A DNA stretch of 64,000 bases from CBDEFX01 sp965237635 (lineage in GTDB: Bacteria > Chloroflexota > Dehalococcoidia > Lucifugimonadales > CAUZJF01). Under the pieces are notes generated by a model. It ran no database searches. It saw only the letters and a list, made by a program, of their open reading frames with translations, and had not been told where the DNA came from. Where the stretch lies: contig CBDEFX010000002.1 of assembly GCA_965237635.1 (NCBI GenBank), positions 744,001-808,000 of the forward strand, in the 5' to 3' direction. This document shows, in pieces, positions 54,092-62,960 of this stretch; position 1 is the stretch's first letter; each line of letters begins with the position of its first letter. The position numbers were made by a program, and so were the translations under genes.

Positions 54092-55629
54092 GTTAGGCTG
54101 AGGGTCCGGTTGCGCGGGCTTCGTGTCATCGGGTGTCTTCCGAAGTTGCTCAGCCTTGGCCTTGGTCAACAGAAAGACCCCAGACTCAAAAGCTACCTCA
54201 TCCGTCCCTATCGGTTCCCTGTACCACACCCTTTCATATTCGCCGCCTCCCTTATCTCCTGAGGCCAGCCCAAAGTCTCCTGCATCGACGAACTCCACAA
54301 TCCGCCGTCGAAGCACGGCGTCCGGGTCCATCAGTCGAGTCAAAGCTCCGTTCAAGAAACTCTGGCGCAAACTGGTTAGCGGCCAGGCTCCCGCCTCCTT
54401 GAACGCTGGCGGCCAATGTCGATCGATGTACCCTGCGCCCACGGACTCGTTGAGCAACGCCCCCGATTTCAACGCAGCGATAACGCGCCCGCAGAGCGTC
54501 TCGCTCCCACTGGAATGGCCGGCGCCGAGGTCGATCACCTTCAGCCCATCTGATGCTTGCGTATCCCCCAGTGCCACGAAGCGGTGCCCCGCCCATACCT
54601 CGTCCTTGGCCGCCTCTTCCGCATCCCTGACCCTGGCCTGCAAATCGGCGCGCTCCGCCTGGTCAAACTCAGCGTCAAGAATGCCCTGCGAAACCTCCTG
54701 GGCCACTCTTCGCCAGGCAAGCCACAACTCGACGCTCTCACGCAGCTCACGCCCCGGCTTCCTGGCGCACCAGACCAATGCCCCAGGGTAGAGTCGCGGG
54801 GATTTCCCACGTTCCCTGGTCCAACGGCCAATGCGTTCTGCAAGCTGGTCGCTCCCCCGCCACTCTTCCGCAGGGTCCAGGACGATCAGCGTCAGGCGGG
54901 GCGAGTCCTGCACTGCGTCGCCATCCTCCGGGAAGTAGTTGACGGGAACCGGTGCGCCGCGGGTGAATTCTTCCTGCACGCCCTTGCGGACTGCAGGCTT
55001 GATCTCTGTCTCCTCGTCAAGGGAGGCGCGCCGATCGCTGACCACCTTCCGCAGCGTCGCCTGATGGTGGATGCGATAGCCGTCCGTACCGACCTTGCGC
55101 ATGAAGAAGCCGGACTTCTCCAAGGCCGAGGCAGCATTGTCGACGGTAGTCGTTTCGACCTCCGGCTCGCCGAGGGCGAATCGCAGCTCCGGCAGGTGTG
55201 CCACCTTGTCGACCTGTCCGCCGGAGGACTCAAACAAGATCGCTGTGCCAACCCTGCGGTGGATGGCGCGTAGAGCCCCCTTGGTATCTGCGTCCAGGGC
55301 ACTGCTGTGCGCCGTCTCCCCAGCGAGGTCTGCGTCTATGGCTACGTCGAGACGGGACTCGCCCAGCTGTCCCAGGACCACCGCGCGGAACTCCGGTACG
55401 TCCAGAGGCGCGGACCCAAGGGTGAAAAGCGGCTCCGTCCGCGCTTGCCGGAACTGCTCCTGTGAGGTCCAGGAAATCCATTGCGCCAGCATTGCCAGCG
55501 CGCCCCGTGTCTGCTGGAACTGGGGGAGGGCGCGCCACTTCCGCTGGAAGACGGAGAGGGTCGCGGGATGGAAGGGATAGCACGCCTCGAAGCGGCTCCT
55601 GAGAACATCCCTCCCTCTCGGCGATTTAG

Positions 55630-57349
55630 CCCGAATCCACCGAAGGAGGGCGTCGGGTTAGCGTCCTGAGGCGGCAAGAAGGTGCTCCTGTGCTTCTGGG
55701 ATAATGGTTTTGTAGCAAAAAAACAACCCCGGAAAAGGAGCACCCAGTAGATGCTGCCACGCAACCACCCCGACCGGATCCCAAATCACCTTCGACGACC
55801 GCCGCTTGGTGGCCAATGCCGGGCTGTTCCTTCCGGCCACCCTGGCGCGGCACCTCGGCCTGCCCGAACTCGTCCGGCAGCGCCTCGACCTGGGCGATGC
55901 CCCGGGGCGGGCGAACATGAGCGACAAGATGATGACGCTGGTGGCGTCTGCGCTGGCTGGGGGCGACTGCATTGACGACGCCGATGTGTTGCGCACCGGG
56001 GGGACGGCCTGCACCCTGGGCGGCACGGTCAAGGCGCCATCCACCCTGGGCACCTTCCTGCGCAGCTTCCGGTGGGGCCACGTCCGTCAACTCGACCGGG
56101 TGAGCCGCGAGTTGCTGGCCCGGGCTTGGCAGGCCGGGGCGGGACCCGGCGACGGGCCCCTGACCATTGACCTGGACTCCACCATCTGCGAGACCTACGG
56201 ACTGGCCAAGGAGGGCGCCCGCCACCACGGCTATACCGGCAAGCGGGGCTACCACCCGCTGCCGGCCATCGCCGCCGGCACCGGAGACGTGCTGATGTCC
56301 CGGCTGCGCGAGGGCCGGGCCAACACCGCCCGCGGCGCCGCCCACTTCCTGCGGGAGACGGTGGGACGGGTGCGCTACGCCGGGGCCGACGGACGACTCA
56401 CGCTACGGGCCGACAGCGGGTTCTACACTCATGGCGTGGTATCCGTCTGCCGCAAGATGGATGTCCGCTTCTCCATCACCATCCGCCAGCACAAAAGCCT
56501 GCACAATCTCATCGAGGCGATACCCGAAGATGCCTGGACGCCGATTCCTTACTGGATGGACGGTGCCGCCGATGTGGCCGAGACCACTTGCACCCCCTTC
56601 CAGGCCGAGGCGGACGCCGCGCCGGTACGGCTCATCGTCCGGCGGGTGAAGCCGACGCCCGGTTCCCAACTGGCCCTCTTCGCCAAATACAGCTATCATG
56701 GCTTCATCACCGACCGGGACGGGGAGTTGCTCGAACTGGAGGCTGACCATCGCCGCCACGCCGAGATCGAGAATGCCATACGCGACCTCAAGTACGGCGT
56801 CGGGCTGAACCATCTCCCCTCGGGCCGCTTCGCCGCCAACGGTGCCTGGCTGGCCGTCCAGACGATGGCCCACAACCTGGCCCGCTGGACGGCGCGGATC
56901 GGTCTGGGAGAGCGGATAGCCACCACCAAGACCCTCCGGCGGCGGTTCTTCTCCCTGGCCGGACGGCTCACCCGCTCGGCACGCCGGTTGACCCTGCATC
57001 TTCCGGATCGCTGGCCTTGGGCTGAGAAGTTCAGCCGCGCCTTGGCCCGGCTGCGAGCCATTCCACTCCCGGCCTGACGGCACCGTCGGCGACCGACCCA
57101 CCCACCGGACAACCGAAGATCCCCGCAGACTCGTGCCAGCCCGGTCCGAGAGAGTTCCCTGCTGCGTATTCTCTCGCCATCCCGCGCATCGCAGCTCCCG
57201 CAGACGGCCATAGGGACCCCTGTGCGGCGATGAAGACCGTCCGCCGACCTCCCTACCCCAAATGGAACCCAGGCTATTTCCCCTGTAGCTCCCTCACCCC
57301 CCTTCCGCTTTCCTCACGCCGTCCATCGGTGTCCTTCGGTGGATTCGGG
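55630..57349 (+). mobile_element. IS1380-family element, copy 7
   Basis: 1720 bp, perfect TTTAG duplication (55625-55629 and 57350-57354). It sits in the first half of the DUF499 gene, in the orientation opposite to copy 6. Confidence 0.95.
55751..57077 (+). pseudogene. IS1380-family transposase with N-terminal frameshift, copy 7
   Basis: One extra C in GGATCCCAAATC (about 55780) shifts the frame after the first ten codons. The rest of the 441-residue protein is open from about 55782, with a possible GTG restart at 55806 giving 423 residues. It is probably inactive but could be mobilised by copies 1, 2 or 6. Confidence 0.88.
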
Positions 57350-58323
57350 TTTAGTAGCCGTGTCCACGGCCGTCCACTCCGAGGGAAGGCGCGCGCTACG
57401 CTCGAAGCACCAGTCCGCGAAGGTCTGGGCGATGCGTCGTCGAACACGCTCGCTACCCAGGTCCTCGAACAGGCGTCGGCGAACGACCTCGCTGATCTCC
57501 GACTCGTCGTTGGCGATGAGGTCGCGAGCGACGCGGCGCACGACCTTAGTGATGCGGTCTTGCCACTCCTGGTCCCACTCGGTCATCTCAATCTGACTGC
57601 GGGGCAGGCTGATGATCGCAGCCGCATGGGTCGAACCGGTGACGGCGACAGTGAGGTTCTGAAGGAATGCATGGAAGGAGTCGGCCATGGGACGGTGGCG
57701 GTTGACGAAGTTCAGCACCTCGTCGAACAGGAGCAGCACGGGCGCATTGGCTGCGGCGAACACCCTTGCCAATGCCTCGGTCCCAGGGGGTGTTGTTTCT
57801 GCTGCGCTGCCGAGGGCGGCGACGCCATCATTGCCCGCCAGTTGCCGGGCCAAATCGATCCAGGGGGTCTCCTTCCCCTCGGACGGATCCCAGGCGTTGC
57901 CAACAAAGACGCCGACACGAGCGGCAGGGGCCTCAGAGATTCCTGATTCCCGCAGAAGCTCCGAGACGCCGGGCAAAGCGCCAGCATCCCGTCCGGCATT
58001 GGCGAGGTGATACAGCGAGGCGAGGGTGTGGGTCTTTCCGCCGCCGAATTGGGTGATGAGTGTCAGGACTGGAGCGGTGTTCTCCGTCCTACCGGACAGG
58101 CGTCGCAGCACCATGCCGGAGTGCTCCGTCAGCGCGCGCGTGAAGCAGGTGCGGGAGAAGAACTGCGCCGAGTCGCTGTAGTCCGGCGGCGCAGTCCCTG
58201 CAACCACCTGCTCCAAGGCGATGGCGAACTCGTCCGGGCTGAAGGAGCGCCCTTCGCGGACTTCCTTCCGGAGAGTTACTACTTTGTACCAGGGTTCCAT
58301 CGGCAAGACTCTTACCCCCTCAT

Positions 58324-58680
58324 TCAAAGCGTTGGCGGATGTGAAATCCGAATTCGCCCACCTCGTATTGTCACTACTGCACGGTCTTCCAATGCCTGCC
58401 GATGGTGATTGATCACCTCGGCCGCCAGTGCGAGGCGCTGCTCCGCCGGCACGTCTGGCAGGCGGAGCAGTCCAGCGTGGGGGACGTCATGCAGATAAAT
58501 CAGCTCCCCGAAGTCCGTATCTATTGTGACCAGAATTCGATCTTCCGAGTTTGCAAGCTCCAGTAAGGTCCTGTCTCCAGGATCAGGGCCGAGAGTTCGA
58601 GCTTCGAGCACGTTATGTCCGTCGTTGAGGAGCCACTCCGCCAATCGGCGTCCCGCGCATCGATCTACGAGAAACCTCAC
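58324..58680 (-). CDS. DUF5615 PIN-like toxin
   Basis: A 118-residue PIN-like protein: MRFLVDRCAGRRLAEWLLND, ILVTIDTDFGELIYLHD and GLLRLPDVPAEQRLALAAEV. The acidic residues in FLVD and TIDTDFGE match the predicted active site. DUF5615 proteins are taken to be RNase toxins paired with DUF433 antitoxins. It overlaps the DUF433 gene by 4 bp upstream and the DUF499 gene by 4 bp downstream (ATGA type). The pair is therefore embedded in the methyltransferase/ATPase operon and may guard it as an addiction module. Confidence 0.85.
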   Translation of the reverse strand: MRFLVDRCAGRRLAEWLLNDGHNVLEARTLGPDPGDRTLLELANSEDRILVTIDTDFGELIYLHDVPHAGLLRLPDVPAEQRLALAAEVINHHRQALEDRAVVTIRGGRIRISHPPTL

Positions 58681-58928
58681 GACTCGGCAACCGAGACGGA
58701 GGCCAGGGTGTCTCTTGCGATGACCGCGTGCGCATAAGCCGTGCAGGCACGTATGTCTTCCGGTTCCAAGTCGGGATAGTCGTCCAGGAGTTCCTCCAGG
58801 GTGACTCCCTGGCTCATCAGGCTCAGGATTAGCTCCACGGATATCCGCATGTCTCGGATGACTGGCTTCCCACCAAAGACGTCCGGGCGTGCTGTGATGC
58901 GCTTAAGCAGTTCATGGTTGGCCGTCAT
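58677..58928 (-). CDS. DUF433 antitoxin-like protein
   Basis: An 83-residue protein with the DUF433 pattern ITARPDVFGGKPVIRDMRIS, VELILSLMSQGVTLEELLDD and YPDLEPEDIRACTAYA. Family members carry a helix-turn-helix and neutralise DUF5615 toxins. GGAGAGAG lies just before the ATG. It is encoded just downstream of the DUF1156 gene (33 bp) and overlaps the toxin gene. Confidence 0.88.
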   Translation of the reverse strand: MTANHELLKRITARPDVFGGKPVIRDMRISVELILSLMSQGVTLEELLDDYPDLEPEDIRACTAYAHAVIARDTLASVSVAES

Positions 58929-58961
58929 AGCTCTCTCCTTCCGTAGTTCATGGCGTCTTTA

Positions 58962-61900
58962 CTACCGGGGCACTGCCAGCAGCATGGCGTCCAGCAGGCG
59001 CTTCTCTTCGCTGCCGCGTGGGTAGAGGGCAGTGAGGGCGTTGGCGAGGCGCAGGAAGTCGGGGCTGCGCTCCTGCTCCGCCCTCAGCAGGTTGCGCAAC
59101 GCCTGGCTGCGGCCCGACGCCTGTAGCAGCATGGCGGCATGGACCCGATCGAGCGTCGTCGCCGACAGCGTAGGCTCTATCCCATCAGCCGTCACCGTCG
59201 CCGACCTACCCCGCCGCCGTGCCCGGCCCCGCACCGGCGGCGCATCTTCCGGGAAGAGACTCAACTGGGGTGAAGCATTCGATGCAGCGTCCATCTCGTC
59301 GGCTGCGGCGGCAACGCCGGACTCCCCAAAGAGCTGCTTTCCCCGTTCCGAGACGGGCAGCAGCCGCACCACGCCCTTCTCGGTCTTGATGATGCGCGAC
59401 TCCCATTCATCCAGGTGGATGCCGAGGGGCTGAGCGAAGCGGCGGGCCACATCGAAAGGCAGGCTGTATCCAGATGCTTTCCTGCGGGGCGCCTCGTCGT
59501 CTTCTTCCTCGTCACTTTCATCATCGTCGGGGTCGGCCTCATTGCCCGGGGAACCGTCTTCCGATGTGCTCTGCATCGTCCAGAGGAACAGCGCCGTGAG
59601 GCGGGCGTCTTCCTCCAGCGCCCCGGCCGCTCCGTTGCGGGCCTTCGCCTCCGCTGTGCCCAGCACCTGCTCCAGGGCTTCTCTGCCCACCACCTCCCAG
59701 ACCTTCTCCAGGTACTCCGGCAGGGCGACCACCCGACCCTCCGCCGTCTCCACGCTGGAGTAGCGACTGTATATCTCTAGCGCCGGCCCGATGCACGCAA
59801 ACACCAGGTCCGCGCCGCGAACACCCTCGCCTTCCAGCCGCTGCATCCAGTCGCCAACGCGCTCCGGTAGCTCGCGCAGCACATCGGCCCAGTCGCCTAC
59901 CGGCGCACTCTCAGGACGTGGGCGGCAGATGAGATGGACGCTGGTGGCCAAAGCCGCCGAGTCTCTGGCCCGAAGGCGTGAAGCCATCTCAGTAGCAATA
60001 GGCCAGGAGCCGGTAATGGTCCAGCCGCCGCGAATCATCCCCGACAACAATGCTTCCCAACCTTCGGTAGTTTTGTGCGCGAAAACAACCGAGCCTACGC
60101 CTTCATCATTCAGCACGCGGCGACCCTCGGCAAACGCCTCTGCCATGGTCTCCTCAAACCATGCGCGGTCTTTCGGCCTGCCATCATTGAACTTGGTCTC
60201 GTCCTGCACCGCCTCCGAAGTCTTTGGTGAGAGCGGATTCTCCGAGTCAAACGGGTCTTTCAGCAGCGGATGATCGGACAGCGTTCGTTTGAGCCACACT
60301 AAGAAGTAGTCCGAGAGATCGGCATAGGGGACGGCATCGTAGTAGGGAGGGTCGGTGAACCAGACCTGCGACGACTCGTCAGGAAGCGGATGGTTGGTGG
60401 CGTCGGTAATCTGCGGCGAAGACGATTTCTCAACTGGCCAGATAGATTCCATCCCGGAACCAACATTCCCTGAGGAAACCTCGAAGCTGCCGCTCAATGA
60501 GGACGTAAGGACACCCTCTCCAAAGTCCCACAACATTGGGAGTGCTTGCCGACCAAAGACGTGCCTCGTGCATTCGGCTACAGGCTCCCAAGCGCAGATC
60601 GAGCTTGAGAGTTCAGACAGCTTTGAGATAGCCAACCCGCAAGCATCTCGTACAAAGCTCGATTCAGTGTTTGCAACCAGCCTCTGTAACTCCATCAACG
60701 CCGCCTTCTGCCGTGCCGTGAACAGGTCGCCCCACTGCATCATCCCGTATCGCTGAACGCTGAAGGCGCGACCCGCACCAGAGCCGCCGCCAGCCGGGGT
60801 CGGCTCGTCCGGCACTAGGCAGAGGCCCTGCCGTCCGCCTCGCTCCCACTCCTCCATGATGCGCGCTATCCGCTGCTGCGCCAAGCGCACCGCCGCGTAG
60901 TCGGCGTCCGTGGGCAGCCGGTAGTGTCGGCCCTGCTCGCCAGGGGTGAGGGTCACCACCGCCGTCATACGCGCGCCGCCTACGCGGCTGCCGTCATCGT
61001 CGAATACCGCATCCGCGCCACCGCGCTGTGCCGCAAGCTGGGTCCGTACACGCTCAGGCGGCAGCACAGCGCGGCAGCAGACGCAGGTTGCCCTGGCGCG
61101 GGCCACTGTCCCACCGGTGACCTCTCTATCGGACTCCGGCTCGAATATCTCAAATTCCACACGAGGCAGAACGACGTCATCCCGCTCCACCTTGGGACGC
61201 AGCGCCCATTTTCGGTTGGGCTTCCTGCAAAGCCACAGTGACCGCATCAAGGGAATCTCAGCGCCGCAATTGGGGGCCTCGCAGCGCACAGTCCGCGCCC
61301 ACAGGTAGGCGATGGGCGTCGCTCCGTCCGGGTCCTTGGGGTAGAGATCGGCTAACTCCTTCTCTGCCTGAGTCTTGATCTCCGCGCCAACCCGCCGCAG
61401 CTCGTCGGCAAGGCCAGGACCGTGGCGCGGGATGTCTTCCAGCATCACCTTGAGGATGAGGCAGGCAACGGGGTTGAGGTCGCTGGCGAAGGTCTCGCAG
61501 CCGAGGCGCAGTGCCTCCAAGGGAATGGAGCCACCGCCCGCGAAGGGGTCGACCACCAGGGGCGTCTCCTCCGGGTGAGCGGCCCGCACCAGCGCCCGGC
61601 CCGTCTCCAGGTAGTCGGGATTGGCGGCGTTGTCCCAGTTGGCAAAGTCGGCGATGAATCTCAGCAGCGCCCGCCGCAAACCTTCGTCCGTCTTGACCTG
61701 TTCGTCCCAGCCGGAGGGCCTGGTCTTCATCGCGAGCAGCGCTTTCCGAGCATCAGTCTTGAACGACGGCGGGCAGTTGGCGTCGCACGGGTTCGGTAGC
61801 AGCAACGCTATCAGCACCGCCCGCGACGACGCCAGTGGTCGCCGCGCCCACCACAGATGCAGTGTCGAGGGGTGCCCATGCCGTATCGACTTCTCCCGCG

Positions 61901-61970
61901 CCGCGTGCCGGGACACCTCCGCAATGGGGAAGTCAACTTCGGCGAGGCGCTTGCAGGCTTTGGGGATCAT
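58962..61970 (-). CDS. DUF1156-type DNA methyltransferase
   Basis: A 1002-residue amino-methyltransferase predicted to modify adenine N6 or cytosine N4. The DUF1156 N-terminus is clear (VSRHAAREKSIRHGHPSTLH, LWWARRPLASSRAVL). The SAM motif is VDPFAGGGSIPLEALRLG (about residue 141) and the catalytic motif is FTDPPYYDAVPYADLSDYF (about residue 545). A zinc-binding insert lies between (CEAPNCG, CVCC), and an acidic Glu/Asp-rich linker (DPDDDESDEEEDDEAP) precedes the C-terminal helices. It is intact, full length and directly downstream (7 bp) of the HEPN gene. With its DUF499 partner broken, the methyltransferase may now act alone. Confidence 0.92.
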   Translation of the reverse strand: MIPKACKRLAEVDFPIAEVSRHAAREKSIRHGHPSTLHLWWARRPLASSRAVLIALLLPNPCDANCPPSFKTDARKALLAMKTRPSGWDEQVKTDEGLRRALLRFIADFANWDNAANPDYLETGRALVRAAHPEETPLVVDPFAGGGSIPLEALRLGCETFASDLNPVACLILKVMLEDIPRHGPGLADELRRVGAEIKTQAEKELADLYPKDPDGATPIAYLWARTVRCEAPNCGAEIPLMRSLWLCRKPNRKWALRPKVERDDVVLPRVEFEIFEPESDREVTGGTVARARATCVCCRAVLPPERVRTQLAAQRGGADAVFDDDGSRVGGARMTAVVTLTPGEQGRHYRLPTDADYAAVRLAQQRIARIMEEWERGGRQGLCLVPDEPTPAGGGSGAGRAFSVQRYGMMQWGDLFTARQKAALMELQRLVANTESSFVRDACGLAISKLSELSSSICAWEPVAECTRHVFGRQALPMLWDFGEGVLTSSLSGSFEVSSGNVGSGMESIWPVEKSSSPQITDATNHPLPDESSQVWFTDPPYYDAVPYADLSDYFLVWLKRTLSDHPLLKDPFDSENPLSPKTSEAVQDETKFNDGRPKDRAWFEETMAEAFAEGRRVLNDEGVGSVVFAHKTTEGWEALLSGMIRGGWTITGSWPIATEMASRLRARDSAALATSVHLICRPRPESAPVGDWADVLRELPERVGDWMQRLEGEGVRGADLVFACIGPALEIYSRYSSVETAEGRVVALPEYLEKVWEVVGREALEQVLGTAEAKARNGAAGALEEDARLTALFLWTMQSTSEDGSPGNEADPDDDESDEEEDDEAPRRKASGYSLPFDVARRFAQPLGIHLDEWESRIIKTEKGVVRLLPVSERGKQLFGESGVAAAADEMDAASNASPQLSLFPEDAPPVRGRARRRGRSATVTADGIEPTLSATTLDRVHAAMLLQASGRSQALRNLLRAEQERSPDFLRLANALTALYPRGSEEKRLLDAMLLAVPR

Positions 61971-61977
61971 GAGGATA

Positions 61978-62823
61978 TCACTCGCTCCTCATCATATCTG
62001 ACCAACAGTTACTACAGATGTTAACATCGTCTTGGTCTGGGAAACTTGCCATCTGATCGCACCTTATACAATGGTCGTATTCATCACCGCTCAGACCACA
62101 GGAAAAGCAGACCCATCTTCCGTCACCATCATTGTTGTAGAAGACGAGGGTAAAGGTTGATTCCTCGCCACATTCTGGGCAATCTTCGATAAAAAGGGTA
62201 TCTGCATTCCTTTCAGCCAGTTCTTGTGGATCAGCTTTACATCTGCAAAAGGCGCAGGCTACATCGCCTCCGTTAGCAATTAGTGCTTCTTGCCAACACT
62301 CAGTACATTCCCAGATATCTTCGTAATCTTTCAAACCCTGTGAAATACTAGCCATACGATCGTCTACAAATTCTTGAAGAACGGCAAGGTTTCTGTGAAT
62401 CTCTCCTACCTTGCTCTCTACGTCGCCGGATACTATACTTTCCTGCTCACAGAACTGGACGCACAAATTCATCGACTTAGCTACTAATGACTTTGCTTGT
62501 GCTGGATCCAGTATCGCTGTGAAGTGAGTAAGCCGGCTCCTCAGCTTACGAAGGCCCTCTAAATGAGGTTTGAACACCTGGTCGATAGGTATTCCGACAA
62601 TTTCTTCCAAGCGGGCAGTGGCCTTCGGGAAATCTACCGATATAAAATTCCCTTTTGAAAGTACTTTATAGTTGGCCTTGTCTATGTCAGAAAAAATTAG
62701 CGACCAATGCTCTCTCGCCAGCCTGGCTTTAATCAACAATTCGAGCCCGTTAGCAGAGTTTAATACCGCTTCTTTCAGGCTCCTAGGGCCTTCATCGCGG
62801 CGCACAGATTCAGCAGCGCTCAA
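61978..62823 (-). CDS. HEPN-domain protein with zinc ribbons
   Basis: A 281-residue protein. The N-terminal helical half (LKEAVLNSANGLELLIKARL, WSLIFSDIDKANYKVLSKG) ends in LRKLRSRLTHF, which contains the R-x4-H motif of HEPN RNases. The C-terminal half has three or four zinc-ribbon pairs: CTECWQ/CAFCRC, CPECG, CFSCG and CIRC/CSNCW. HEPN proteins act as RNases in toxin-antitoxin and abortive-infection systems. The start is uncertain: TTG 62823 has no clear ribosome-binding site, and the frame stays open upstream for some codons towards IS1380 copy 8. It seems to be the first gene of the DUF1156/DUF499 operon. Confidence 0.75.
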   Translation of the reverse strand: MSAAESVRRDEGPRSLKEAVLNSANGLELLIKARLAREHWSLIFSDIDKANYKVLSKGNFISVDFPKATARLEEIVGIPIDQVFKPHLEGLRKLRSRLTHFTAILDPAQAKSLVAKSMNLCVQFCEQESIVSGDVESKVGEIHRNLAVLQEFVDDRMASISQGLKDYEDIWECTECWQEALIANGGDVACAFCRCKADPQELAERNADTLFIEDCPECGEESTFTLVFYNNDGDGRWVCFSCGLSGDEYDHCIRCDQMASFPDQDDVNICSNCWSDMMRSE

Positions 62824-62960
62824 TAAGAAAGCTTCGTGGGGTCGCTGTCAGGCGGCCAACTTGAACCGCAATACGAAGGTTTTTGATTTTGTCCAGTTTG
62901 GTGGTCGATCGCCAACCACATCCCGTTGAGCGGATGGCGGCGGAACCGACAGCGCCTTAG

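Larger units (their letters stand above)
52065..58327 (-). pseudogene. DUF499 ATPase split twice by IS1380 copies
   Basis: Three segments, 58327-57355, 55629-54097 and 52372-52065, join exactly through one copy of each 5-bp duplication (TTTAG, GTTAG) into one 937-residue frame. The N-terminal ATPase has Walker A ITQFGGGKTHTLASLYH (about residue 95) and Walker B VLLLFDEVLNFV. The middle continues ACYPFHPATLSVFQRKWRAL and FQQTRGALAMLAQWIS. The C-terminal domain has PPEVWNRLGTRFLPKLRSGD and VGVEFSVSVDAGLAQ. DUF499 proteins pair with DUF1156 methyltransferases in defence loci and are thought to be the nucleotide-driven partner. No other lesion is visible, so loss of both IS copies would restore it. 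ATG 58327 overlaps the upstream stop; MEPWYKVV (58300) is an alternative start. Confidence 0.92.

Noticed and set aside
62820..62960. Possible IS1-like transposase tail (GMWLAIDHQTGQ)
   Set aside because: A short resemblance in one frame next to IS1380 copy 8, too short to support as a feature.
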